DNA of 64,000 nt from Pycnopodia helianthoides. Lineage: Eukaryota; Echinodermata; Asteroidea; Forcipulatida; Asteriidae. The stretch lies in assembly GCA_032158295.1 (NCBI GenBank), contig CM063243.1, positions 9,822,302 to 9,886,301 of the forward strand, read 5' to 3'. Position 1 is the first letter of the stretch; each line of letters begins with the position of its first letter. The position numbers and the translations under genes are program-made. Under the pieces are notes generated by a model that was given only the letters and a program-made list of their open reading frames with translations, was not told the origin of the DNA and made no database searches. Positions 58,301 through 64,000 of this stretch are shown one piece after another.

Positions 58301-60024
58301 CTGCTGCCAATCTTGCCCTGGATGTCCCGATACGCTTCACAGCCATTTTCCACTGGAGTATGACCCTCGCCAAATGTAGTTGTGTGTTTACAGTATGTGC
58401 TGATGAAGCCAACAGTCATGACACGTTCTGCGTACCCACAGTGTGTAATTTATGTATTGCAAGTGTATGTGTACATATACAGACATGCCATGCATGTACG
58501 TATTTTGCCACAGCCCACCAGACTTCCCATGTATAATTCATATAATTAAGCAAGCAGCCTGATGTCCCTTTTCACGATGTACACGTCCAAAATTTCAAAA
58601 ACCATCATTTGATGTCTTTGCCTACACGCTAACTGTTGCTAAAAACGCTGTCAAGTCCTTAAGTGTGAATTACTTGATTAATCTAGCCCGGTTTCCGGGC
58701 GATTAGTCAATTTGCAAATTATTCTGCAGTCACACAGCACTAATGAGATGGTACTGAGTAGTTGCGCATTGAGAGTGCAGAGCTGACAGCGTTTGACATT
58801 CTTGGCCTTGGTGATGGAGAGCTCTACATGAACATAATGGGATGATCAGAAGGTGTGTGGGATCCACCATGAACGGATTCAACCAAAGTCAGTTGGTTTC
58901 TTTCACAACATGTGCACAGATGTGAACGCACAGTTTGGACTTTATAACTTGGAATAAATTTGTCCTACAGTTTCTGTGCGTAATATGCAAGGTACACACA
59001 ACAAGGGATGGATGTACCAAACATGCAATACAACATACTGTACACAGAGTTAGACTTGTGAACAAGTCATTAAAATGTTTGTCGCGGTAACGGCGGTTCT
59101 CACGCGACTAGACTCTCCAAAACTGCTGGCTCCCGACGACTGCCCCACTGCAAAGGTGCCACGATCTTTTGTCCTTTTTTTTTTCAAACTGATCCGTGGA
59201 GCCAGATTTAATGCTAATTTGATTGAAGTCAACCTGTATGAACTACTTTAGAAATTACGTAGAATTACAATTTCAAGTTTGATGTCTTAACAAAGATGTT
59301 GTATCATGGTCTCAGGACTGTAAGGTCCTTAGTGCAGTTTGTATGGATTTCATAAAATTGGTTTCGCATATTTTGGAGCTCCTGGTAAATGGAGTTTAAT
59401 GAGAGTGGTCTCCAAAAAATACTTTGGCAAAACGAAACATTTACTTGTGAATTTTGATTTATTTGTTTTGAACTTATTCGCATTTTTCACTTAAAAATAA
59501 ATGACCTTTTGATCATTACAGATTTGACGTGGCAATTAACGACCTTTTTGCACTGAGCCGACGGTATGTGGTTCAGTTAATAAATGTGCAGTTTGTGATA
59601 GTCGCATGGTGTCACACAGTCAGTGAGTCACTGACTCAACTGTCTGTTACATATTGCCTCATAGTTTGGGACACGTGGTAGCCAATGGAATACTGAGCTT
59701 CATTGCTCGCGCCCATTCGGTGACTTTCATCCTTGTACGTAGTAAGGGTCTACGTGTATTTGAATTCCATGCCTAATCTACAATTGCATATATGCGAACA
59801 AATTTGAAGGTGACAGTACTGAGAAGAGAAAAACTTGAAGGACCTATTTTAGGATTTTCTTCACAATTTGAACGCCCTCTCCCAGATCCTGGCGAAACAC
59901 CTTGACTGCGTTTACTTTACCTTTCTTGTTTGAGTGCGAATTCCAGCATCTTGATTCTCCGAACCAGGTCATGCTTCAGGTTCTCCTGCCCTTTACGTTC
60001 TCCTTGTAGGAAAGCAATGCGAGC
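25135..60024 (-). CDS. STRN: Striatin (PP2A B''' subunit, STRIPAK scaffold), missing only its first exon
   Basis: Seventeen exons from 60024 down to TGA at 25135-25137 total 2181 nt with matching phases, giving 726 residues; vertebrate striatins have about 780. Residues 1-40: coiled coil (ARIAFLQGERKGQENLK, LVRRIKMLEFALKQER) that oligomerises and binds PP2A-A. Residues 80-112: QLLRQYLQEIGYTDTILDVR segment including the calmodulin-binding region. Residues 150-340: acidic and low-complexity linker. Residues 370-388: LGLGELAGLTVSNEADALSY. Residues ~405-726: WD40 propeller. Striatins are cytosolic/membrane-associated scaffolds joining PP2A, GCKIII kinases, MOB4 and STRIP. The N-terminal exon with the start and caveolin-binding motif is not seen up to 64000. 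It could equally be called a STRN/STRN3/STRN4 pro-orthologue, since most invertebrates have one. Confidence 0.96.
25305..26187. other. STRN intron 17
   Basis: It contains the LINE tail at 25690-25975 and a short GGGTGTCCAAATTT repeat cluster near 25535-25665. Confidence 0.6.
25690..25975 (+). mobile_element. Decayed 3' end of a non-LTR retrotransposon ORF
   Basis: Conceptual plus-strand translation gives WFGHIVRMGNSRLPKRNLLE, then after a frameshift TWGRPRKRWESDI and, past an in-frame TGA, AQDRQEWRVNTRGAKVL. The order WFGH..RM...RLP, GRP..RW, DR..WR is the usual C-terminus of many LINE reverse transcriptase ORFs. A dead copy. Confidence 0.7.
26188..26274 (-). CDS. STRN: STRN exon 17 (WD40)
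   Basis: Acceptor TTCACTCAACAG, donor GGAA|GTAAGT. It encodes GKLVHSMVAHLDAVTSLAVD and PNGLYLLSG, nearly identical in vertebrate striatins. Confidence 0.97.
26747..27010 (+). mobile_element. tRNA-derived SINE, family 1, copy 1
   Basis: The tRNA-like head has box A TGGCTGAGCGG and box B GTTTCGAGTCCC. The body contains AAAGCAAGACACTTGACC and GTCCTTCGGACGGGACGTAA, shared with the SINE at 30536. Confidence 0.8.
27012..27345 (+). mobile_element. Decayed C-terminal part of a LINE ORF
   Basis: In broken frames it reads CLNRHAPAYLASYIPFYS and SRSRLWNNLPITIHTSNSIF, the ...APxYL... and RLWN.LP..I motifs near the end of CR1/L2-type reverse transcriptase ORFs. It directly follows the SINE, perhaps as a composite insertion. 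Confidence 0.65.
27527..27631 (-). CDS. STRN: STRN exon 16 (WD40)
   Basis: Acceptor TTTTCCAATTGGCAG, donor TCAG|GTGAGT. It encodes DNEFTQINKLASHPTLPITI and TAHEDRHIRFFDNNS. Confidence 0.96.
27632..28323. other. STRN intron 15
   Basis: Over half is the TTAAAGG-type MITE at 27923-28299. A degenerate half of MITE family A lies near 27745-27775. Confidence 0.65.
27923..28299. mobile_element. MITE, TTAAAGG family, copy in STRN intron 15
   Basis: The left end TTAAAGGGAGGGTATACCTT and right end AAAGGTTCACTTTGCCTTTAA both end in TTAA. The interior has the GTTTCTCAGATT/AATCTGAGAAAC inverted words. It ends 25 bp from the exon 15 border. Confidence 0.65.
28324..28464 (-). CDS. STRN: STRN exon 15 (WD40)
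   Basis: Acceptor CCCCCTTTCTCCACAG, donor CTCAG|GTAAAG. It encodes AYGNPTSVDFVRCDSSQIAV and TVIFDLETGTPVITLES. Confidence 0.95.
28465..29065. other. STRN intron 14
   Basis: No gene. A SINE/LINE-type tail (GATATGCACTATATAAGAA then ATT repeats) lies near 28935-28990. Confidence 0.5.
29066..29233 (-). CDS. STRN: STRN exon 14 (WD40)
   Basis: Acceptor CTCCTGTTTCACCAG. Donor ACAG|GTTGGT is unusual at +3/+4 but keeps the phase. It encodes DTYVGHTNTIWGLAFDGTKN and LISCAADATVRLWCP. Confidence 0.95.
29342..29725. repeat. 86 bp tandem repeat, about 4 copies (STRN intron 13)
   Basis: Units starting at 29467, 29553 and 29639 are nearly identical (TTACTAATGTGACTGCTGTC..., GAGATATCTC palindrome, GTGCGTACATTTAGTTCATT). 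Diverged copies flank them on both sides. Confidence 0.9.
30077..30243. mobile_element. MITE, family B, copy 2
   Basis: Same structure as 13520-13682: CAGCCGATTCACGAAGCGCT, TAGGATTAATCCTA, GGTCAAATCGACGC. Confidence 0.8.
30536..30955 (+). mobile_element. tRNA-derived SINE, family 1, full-length copy 2
   Basis: The head GTGTCGTGGCCGAGCGG (box A) and GGTTCGAGTCCC (box B) is Leu/Ser-tRNA-like. The body with GGGACGTAAAGCCGTTGGTC, GTAATGCACGTAAAAGAACC and CGCCCCGGTG is followed by a tail CTGTATAAGAAGCCACTATT. It is antisense to STRN and its tail ends a few bases from the exon 13 splice donor. Confidence 0.85.
30962..31083 (-). CDS. STRN: STRN exon 13 (WD40)
   Basis: Acceptor GATCCATTTGCAG, donor TACG|GTGAGT. 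It encodes GPVLSLVISSNGEQCFSGGT, RCWNIPGSNIDPYDSYG. Confidence 0.97.
31084..32560. other. STRN intron 12
   Basis: It holds the MITE at 31833-32225. The rest is AT-rich and unassigned. Confidence 0.55.
31833..32225. mobile_element. MITE, TTAAAGG family, copy in STRN intron 12
   Basis: The ends TTAAAGGCGCGATACACTTTTGGTA-like and TACCAAAAGTATCCACTCCC then TTTAA are inverse. The interior GGGCTCAATTGGTCATCGAA and AGGGAGTCGTTTCTCACAAT recur at 38941 and 53990. Confidence 0.8.
32561..32608 (-). CDS. STRN: STRN exon 12 (48 nt)
   Basis: Acceptor AAAGATCTTTCCCCAG-like (TTTCCCCAG), donor ACTC|GTAAGT. It encodes AASQDVEPIYTFRGHS, the short linker before the second blade (human ...SLDVEPIYTFRAH). Confidence 0.93.
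32609..35254. other. STRN intron 11
   Basis: It holds a (GA)n run at about 32699-32714, the MITE at 33613-33880 and a degenerate family A end near 34485-34585. No exon seen. Confidence 0.55.
33613..33880. mobile_element. MITE with CAATAGACCGATCCATTAAG inverted repeats
   Basis: The left arm CAATAGACCGATCCATTAAG followed by CTCCGCCCC mirrors the right arm GGGGTGGGGCTTAATGGATC then GGTCTATTG. The interior has GCGCGCACGT and CACGTGTGCAG words. No ORF. Confidence 0.8.
35255..35430 (-). CDS. STRN: STRN exon 11 (first WD40 blade)
   Basis: Acceptor ATCTCTCTCCAG, donor AAAAA|GTAAAT. It encodes FRKTWNPKYTLRSHFDGVRT and GSEDHTLKLWNLQKT, the start of the propeller. Confidence 0.97.
35476..35795 (-). 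mobile_element. SINE, antisense copy with a second body type
   Basis: The right end is a tRNA-like head on the minus strand (TTGGCCAAGCGGTTTAGAGC, and GGTTCGAATCC-like near 35720). The body has CCCTGGGGAGTATACAGCCC and, at its far end, GCGCTTTACATT. Confidence 0.6.
37413..37735 (+). mobile_element. tRNA-derived SINE with a third body type
   Basis: The head GTGTCGTGGCCGAGCGGTCT and box B GGTTCGAATCCC match the other SINEs. The body differs (GGGAAGGTAGTGCATTCTGC, GGTGACAGTTGATTTGGGTC) and ends in an A-rich run. Confidence 0.65.
37835..37977 (-). CDS. STRN: STRN exon 10 (pre-WD40 conserved block)
   Basis: Acceptor TTATTTTCTCAACAG, donor GAT|GTAAGT. It encodes EDMHGALGMGGRR... and LGLGELAGLTVSNEADALSY, one of the best conserved striatin blocks. 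Confidence 0.96.
38317..38390 (+). repeat. tRNA-like repeat (not a functional tRNA gene)
   Basis: GGCTCAGTTGGTAGAGC and GGTTCAAATCC give D-arm and T-arm boxes. The position before the anticodon is C instead of T, and the anticodon stem has a C-C mismatch. A broken relative is at 38051-38125 with the same downstream TTTTCTTTGT. Confidence 0.5.
38941..39281. mobile_element. MITE, TTAAAGG family, copy in STRN intron 9
   Basis: TTAAAGGTATTGTACAATTT to ACCAATAGTGTACAGACCTT then TAA. The interior carries GAGCTCAATTGGTCATCGAG. Confidence 0.75.
41389..41520 (-). CDS. STRN: STRN exon 9
   Basis: Acceptor ACCCTACCACCAG, donor GGAG|GTAGGT. It encodes RPKKTALQAMLANLGGEEES and a Ser/Pro-rich linker ending DIDMTDEG. 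Human striatin has the matching ...LQDMLANL. Confidence 0.93.
43855..44138. mobile_element. MITE, family A, copy 8
   Basis: Ends GGGCCCAATTTCATAGCGCT and CTCTATGAAATTGGGCCC. A second internal GCGCTATGAAAT near 44070 suggests a nested or composite copy. Confidence 0.8.
44583..44766. mobile_element. MITE, family A, copy 9
   Basis: GGGCCCAATTTCACAGCGCT to GCTCTATGAAACTGGGCA. The interior orientation matches copy 6. Confidence 0.8.
45101..45374. repeat. 30-36 bp tandem repeat, about 8 copies, abutting STRN exon 8
   Basis: Units of TTTGTCACTCAGGCAGAGTG plus AGTACAACGATG, each containing CACTC...GAGTG inverted words. The last partial unit ends about 10 bp from the exon 8 donor at 45384. Confidence 0.9.
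45385..45498 (-). CDS. STRN: STRN exon 8
   Basis: Acceptor GCTTGCCATCCACAG, donor CAAC|GTAAGT. It encodes DKKSDLSPTGEEWGVDANTI and SKLKEEYKKSRKDKKFIQ (human ISKLKEQYKKERKGKK). Confidence 0.96.
45499..46316. other. STRN intron 7
   Basis: No known repeat seen. It contains a 64-codon plus-strand ORF at 45891-46085 without recognisable family. Confidence 0.45.
46317..46473 (-). CDS. STRN: STRN exon 7
   Basis: Acceptor TGTTATTATTACCAG, donor CTGG|GTGAGT. It encodes DPDTEEALAEFDLILSE and GEARTAGDGADWG (human KEALKEFDFL...SAGDGTDW). Confidence 0.95.
46983..47127. mobile_element. MITE, family C, copy 2
   Basis: AGGCTGCCTCCAAATTGGCG to GCCGCCAATATGGAAGCGGC, with GAGCCAGAGCGAGAGCC internally. Confidence 0.6.
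47150..47330. mobile_element. MITE, family A, copy 10
   Basis: The ends GGGCCTAGTTTCACAGACCT and GCTCTATGGAATTTGGC are diverged. The interior is typical. Confidence 0.75.
47627..47801 (-). CDS. STRN: STRN exon 6
   Basis: Acceptor TCACCCCACCAG, donor AAG|GTGAGA. It encodes QDKKHPLPENDLDSVLTSFN, an Asp-rich stretch (DGADDDDKDGGEG, DDDDIIDG) and MSTIIKKKK. Confidence 0.94.
47802..49465. other. STRN intron 5
   Basis: No exon or clear repeat beyond C-rich runs near 48711-48730 and 48867-48877. Confidence 0.5.
49466..49651 (-). CDS. STRN: STRN exon 5 (calmodulin-binding region)
   Basis: Acceptor TTTTTTCCTCTTTAG. Donor AAAAG|GTTGGT is non-consensus at +3 but is the only one that fits the next exon's phase. 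It encodes YLQEIGYTDTILDVRSNRVR, SLLGLAP and a linker. Confidence 0.95.
50830..50965. mobile_element. MITE, family C, copy 3
   Basis: AGGCTGCATCGGAGTTTAAC to GCCGCCAATTCGGACAGGGC, with GCTACGGGCTACAGCTGCTG and GCCATAGCCGTAGCCG. Confidence 0.6.
52085..52171. repeat. 29 bp tandem repeat, 3 perfect copies
   Basis: ATAACACAAGGACGATGATT... starts at 52085, 52114 and 52143. Confidence 0.92.
52732..52810 (-). CDS. STRN: STRN exon 4
   Basis: Acceptor CCCTTTCTCTACAG, donor GGCA|GTAAGT. It encodes EEGGEEESALSPNSQINFKQ and SRQLLRQ. Confidence 0.95.
52811..54679. other. STRN intron 3
   Basis: It holds the truncated MITE at 53990-54338. Otherwise AT-rich and unassigned. Confidence 0.55.
53990..54338. 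mobile_element. MITE, TTAAAGG family, right end truncated
   Basis: TTAAAGGCAGGCTATACTTT is intact. The interior parallels 31833-32225 almost word for word. The right terminus is lost at a C run. Confidence 0.78.
54680..54753 (-). CDS. STRN: STRN exon 3
   Basis: Acceptor CTTTGATTTCAG, donor CTCAG|GTAAAC. It encodes RSKYQKLKCGHELSQEIKPP and AFDGS (human RAKYHKLKYGTEL...KPP). Confidence 0.96.
56072..56243. mobile_element. MITE with TCTTCAAGCAAACTTGA inverted repeats
   Basis: The left TCTTCAAGCAAACTTGA and right TCAAGTTTGCTTGAAGA are perfect 17 bp arms. A solo right-type end (TTTAAGCAAACTTGAATCC, CTGATTGGTCGA) is at about 50740-50790. Confidence 0.8.
57435..58133. repeat. 233 bp triplication
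   Basis: Three successive near-identical copies start with ATGGGCCAATGAGCATCC at 57435, 57668 and 57901. Each unit includes a degenerate family A core (ACCAGTCATGAAAAG, TGAGCAGCCAAGCC) and a GCGGCTGTGGCTACAAC word of family C. Confidence 0.95.
59921..60024 (-). CDS. STRN: STRN exon 2 (coiled coil)
   Basis: Acceptor GTGTACCTCCTACAG, donor GAAAG|GTAAAG. It encodes ARIAFLQGERKGQENLKHDL and VRRIKMLEFALKQER, almost identical to vertebrate striatin. It is entered in phase 0, so the missing exon 1 should end in ...AELQ or similar. Confidence 0.98.
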
Positions 60025-60299
60025 CTGTAGGAGGTACACACGCAAAGTAATCAATCAATCAATTAATACACAACTATACAAAATAATCCATCAAACGGTA
60101 ATAATCAGTTACAGTGCAAAACAATCGATCATTCAATGTATTCAGAAAGTACAAATAGTAATTGACTTCATGTTTTTCACCATAATTATTATTATTTTAT
60201 ATTTCTGGTGATGAAACCAAGCATGCCTCATGAATGAATTTAATCACTGTAGCTCGCAAGCCTGAGGAAACCTGGAAACAAGGGTGCTACATGTGAAGC

Positions 60300-60574
60300 T
60301 ACGTGAACCAGAAACACTGGGGTTAAACCCTACATGTACTCGTCCACGAGTGTTCTGGGTTCTTTTACACTAGGCATCCTAGTATACGGGACCTACATGT
60401 ACAGTACATGTACGGCTTAATGTCCCATCCAAAGGACAAAGCAATTATGGTATAAAGTATCTTGCTCAAGGACACAGGTGCCGTGAACAGGACTCGAACC
60501 CAGAATCTGCTGATCAGACACACCAGAGTTTGAGTGCGATGCTCTTAACCACTCGACCACGCCACGCCACAAGC
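60300..60574 (-). mobile_element. tRNA-derived SINE, family 1, antisense copy
   Basis: On the minus strand the head GTGGTCGAGTGGTTAAGAGC and box B GGTTCGAGTCC are followed by CTTGAGCAAGATACTT and the TTGGATGGGACATTAAGCCG-like body. Confidence 0.7.
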
Positions 60575-61507
60575 AAAGCCATACTCATGCCTGAAAGGGC
60601 AAGGGCATCAAGGCGTTTTCTCCCTAGTAAAGGGCACACTCTGTGAGGAAATTGTAAATTTCTATCAGAACATTTCGAGGGGCGCCAAGGCAATGACAAG
60701 GGGCAACGGAGGCAATTCCGTTGCCTCTGTGAATCATCAGCCTGCATACTACACAATATACATCTGATAAGGTCGTATTAAAACCCTAACCAATCAATCC
60801 TTCAAAATCCAACAGCATGTAGTTTTGTTTGTTTCTGTTGGACCATGTTGGACTGTGTTTAAAATGCTTCACATGGGATCAGGCACACCACCATAATCAG
60901 AGTCAAGCAGTTTGGGTGCTGAGTACCACATGGTGTTGGATTTTGTAAGAGTGAGGAAAAGGATCCTGGTGAACACTCAAAAAAAATTCCATCATCATCA
61001 AATAACACTCGGGCATGATACTCCATTCTTGTCAGGGCAAGGCAAGTTTCCGAGGAAATTAAAAAAATTATAACGAGTTACGTCAGGTACAGCACAGTAA
61101 TGACAGATACCCTGAGCGCATCACTAATGCTGAACTTTACCCCGAAGCAATGTCCCACCACCAGCATCATCAACACTTCGTAAGCAGCACCCACAACTGA
61201 TTGGCCATGCAACTAGGCACGATATGCCACTCTCATTACTCTTGTACCGTAGATAGGGTAGCGCACTTACACGTAAATCTACCCACAGCAACTTTCTGAT
61301 GACCCGAGGATGGTCGGTACTGGCTCGAATCAGCCTTACTAAGCCACTCAAAATGCCGCAATATGAAAATGAACAATTAACATACAGAGTAGTCACTGAG
61401 CAGTGCCTGTGCATTGCACGCGCATGGACATCACCATTATGATGATGATGATGACGATGACAGAAAAGGGGGGGGACCACACACATTTAGAAAACAGTTT
61501 ACAACAG

Positions 61508-61652
61508 GCCTTGAATTTCGCCACGGCACCACAGCAATTGCTGTGGGTGCCCTTAAAAACCTTCAATACAAATTCAAATTTCCTCATTGGGTGCCCTTCA
61601 TTTTGGGGAAATTGCCATGCCCCTTTGAAAACGAAACTCGAGGCCTGGAACA
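61508..61652. repeat. Dispersed repeat ending in AGGCCTGG
   Basis: It shares GGGTGCCC.., GAAATTGCCATGCCCCTTTG and GAGGCCTGGAA words with 10905-11063 and 43712-43851. Confidence 0.4.
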
Positions 61653-62467
61653 ATGTACATGTACACTACCACTCACTAGAGACATTATCATTTCATCTTA
61701 CAATCCCATTATGAACCCAAAGCTGAAATTAATTGGTTTTGGTTCCCCTTTGTACCAAAGCAATACAACTGAGACATTTTCCTCAATGAAGTACATTATT
61801 ATCTTACATGTACATTTAGTATCTTAAAGGGGTAAAGTTGCTACATGTATGCCTTTCGAGGAGTGACGAGTTTTGCAAGACTTGAGTGCTGCACAATTGT
61901 ACACTTTGTTCTTTGATGTATAAAGTTGGCATTTAAAACTTTGTAGCACTCAACCGATGTGCAATGCATCTAAACAGCATTAGAATGAGGGACAACACAT
62001 GAAGATTGTAAAGCGTTTACAGGGCTCAAATTTGGGGGAAAATCCACCACCGACCGCAGGGCTTGTAACTCAAAATATTAAAAATTAAAACAAGCACAAA
62101 AAGAAGATTGATCTCATTCGTATTTAATGGGTAATACTTTAGAACTCAATCAGAATTTGAAGATGTTTGTCAGACGCAAAAGTCAACACTTGAACATATG
62201 TTGTTTAAATCAAAAGATAAGCAGTGAAGTACATTGTATCATTATATTCAAAAACAGACCACTGGACTTGTTTGGTCATGGGTTTACTGGCCTGGGGCTA
62301 AAATCACTAGCCTCGAGCCTGCCGCCCAGTGTAATTTGTCAGCCAAAGTTTAGTGCATAATGTAAGTTCATGCTTCATGCTTTTCTCTCTCCACTCTCTC
62401 TATTCATGTATTTCCACTTGACTGCTCTTGTCACCCTTGTATGCATGTATGTGTGTTGTCTTGTCAT

Positions 62468-62510
62468 TTAGCCTTCGAGAAAGACTCTGCTAGGTTCGAA
62501 ATGTCAAACA
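62468..62510 (+). repeat. Hammerhead-like repeat end (family 3 relative)
   Basis: AGCCTTCGAGAAAGACTCTG, CTAGGTTCGAAATGTC parallels 7757-7793 with several substitutions. Confidence 0.45.
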
Positions 62511-64000
62511 CGAACTAATTTTTGCATAATGTAAGTTTGTACACATTTAAGATGAACATTACAATACACTTTACAGTGTGTGTACACGCTGTTATAATGT
62601 ACAATTTGTACTACATGTATGTATACACAAGTACCCAGGCCTGGAAAATCTTCAAGTCTATGGGAAACTTTTGAAGGGGCACCAAGGCCAAGACCAAGGG
62701 CAACAGAGGCCTGATGTACACAATGTACCTGTACAGTACCCATGTACTATTTATTGTTTGTCACCAGTGGCCATGAAATTTGTTGTTTACATAATAATGA
62801 TATTTTTAAAATTTGTTTTATGAATCTGTAAGACATTGAGATTGTTGCACTACAAACATGACCATCTGGTTAGTGGTGTGGTGAGTCACACATGCATGTT
62901 TGTAATGTTTTATGATGTAATGCGGTACAATGTACATGTACCATGCAGTGAACCTACATCTGTTATGTATGTACATGTGGGGCTACATGTACAAGTACCC
63001 ATGTGAAAGCAATGTACAGTCAACTCTTGTTACATAAAGAGCGCTGTTATTTAAAAGAGGTTCTGCTTACATACATGTAGTATTTAAACAGTACATTCTG
63101 TAGTCCTGAATCTCATTTCTGCATTGTGTTGCTTTGTTTTGCTGTCCACTTACAACAATGTTCCAGTTATAAACATGTAATTTGCCCAGTACATAACTGT
63201 ACATACATGTACACACTTGATATTTCAGCCAACAATACCGATCCCATGTACAGCAATTATTTGTATTGAATAGACCAATACATACCATGGCCAAAAGTCA
63301 AATGTATATTATTTTATACAAGTAACAATTAACAGGACTTCCCAAGATAAACAACTTTGTACCTCAAAGATAGATTTAAAAAAAAACTACACATATATGT
63401 GAAAAACCAAGGAAAATTACAAATAGATTAAACAAAACAGAAAAATATCCACACACAAAAATGTGATCACAATATACATATATGTTAATGTGTGCATGTA
63501 CATGAATGACATGTGTCTGGGTGGATGTTCCAGTCAAAATGAGTCACCCTACTGCTCATCAAATAATTTGATGTTACAACATACATGTTGTAGTCATGGT
63601 AGTAGTAGGCTAAATCATTTACATCAACAATACTGCGCATATTGTGAAGTGCTGTTATAGAGACAGCACATAAACATAATTGTAAAATTTGTGTGTTCTG
63701 CACATTGGTCTGGTCGTACAACAAACACGTTACAGTCAAGCTCGGGCAGATCCGGCAATTTTAGACTCGGTTCTGATTTTAAAAAAAAAATAAAAAAATT
63801 ACAATAACAATATCGGTTCCTGACGAAAACAACTACATGTAAATGTGTGTACTTTAAACTCAAGGTTATTCATGCAGAAACAAAAAACCCAGTCTGGTTG
63901 CGAGCTTAATGCCAGCATAAAACCTTCCTATTCAAGCAGAAACAAGACACAGTGCATGTAGCCAACGTATTTTTTTAAAATGATTTCATAAACCACACTC

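Larger units (their letters stand above)
54754..59920. other. STRN intron 2
   Basis: It holds the MITE at 56072-56243 and the 233 bp triplication at 57435-58133. No exon seen. Confidence 0.6.
60025..64000. other. STRN intron 1 (to window end)
   Basis: It holds an antisense SINE at 60300-60574, dispersed-repeat fragments, a hammerhead-like repeat end near 62468-62510 and many ACATGT words. No exon encoding the striatin N-terminus was found. Confidence 0.6.

Noticed and set aside
63735..63795. Possible minus-strand exon (EPSLKLPDLPELDCN) near the window end
   Set aside because: It has a poly-T tract and an acceptor-like AG, but no good donor and no match to the striatin N-terminus.

Overview
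The window is animal (metazoan) genomic DNA: spliced genes with GT-AG introns, long introns and dense families of small inverted-repeat transposons, tRNA-derived SINEs, LINE tails and Penelope-like retroelement ends. The repeat content and the closeness of the proteins to deuterostome orthologues suggest a marine invertebrate deuterostome, most likely an echinoderm such as a sea star. That placement is inference; no diagnostic marker was searched.

Three genes can be supported. (1) About 2.9-6.2 kb, plus strand: the 3' exons of a gene I do not recognise, ending at a TGA at 6165-6167. (2) 8.8-17.6 kb, minus strand: complete TBCB (tubulin-folding cofactor B) in six coding exons with an N-terminal ubiquitin-like domain and a C-terminal CAP-Gly domain. 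It is convergent with gene 1. (3) 25.1-60.0 kb, minus strand: striatin (STRN), the PP2A B''' subunit and STRIPAK scaffold. Seventeen coding exons with perfectly consistent splice phases give 726 residues, from the coiled coil to the C-terminal WD40 stop. Only the 5'-most exon is missing, presumably beyond 64 kb. STRN lies upstream of TBCB on the same strand, with about 7.5 kb between its stop codon and the TBCB start.

Two otherwise good coding models each lack one base in a short homopolymer: TBCB exon 6 (T run at 8947-8949, minus strand) and gene 1 (A run at 4771-4774). Assembly indels are the simplest explanation; true alleles are possible.

The rest is intron and intergenic sequence full of repeats. 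It holds at least ten copies of a GGGCCCAATTTCAT-ended MITE, a TTAAAGG-ended MITE family, a 0.9 kb foldback element with a 5 bp target duplication in TBCB intron 1, and a 1.5 kb hAT-like element in the same intron. There are several tandem repeats, among them an almost perfect 233 bp triplication in STRN intron 2, and SINEs on both strands. At the left edge lies the end of a Penelope-like element: a GIY-YIG endonuclease tail followed by a hammerhead-ribozyme-like motif. I see no new multi-gene system. The most unusual observations are the hammerhead-like motifs in three unrelated repeat ends and the repeats that sit almost on STRN splice donors.
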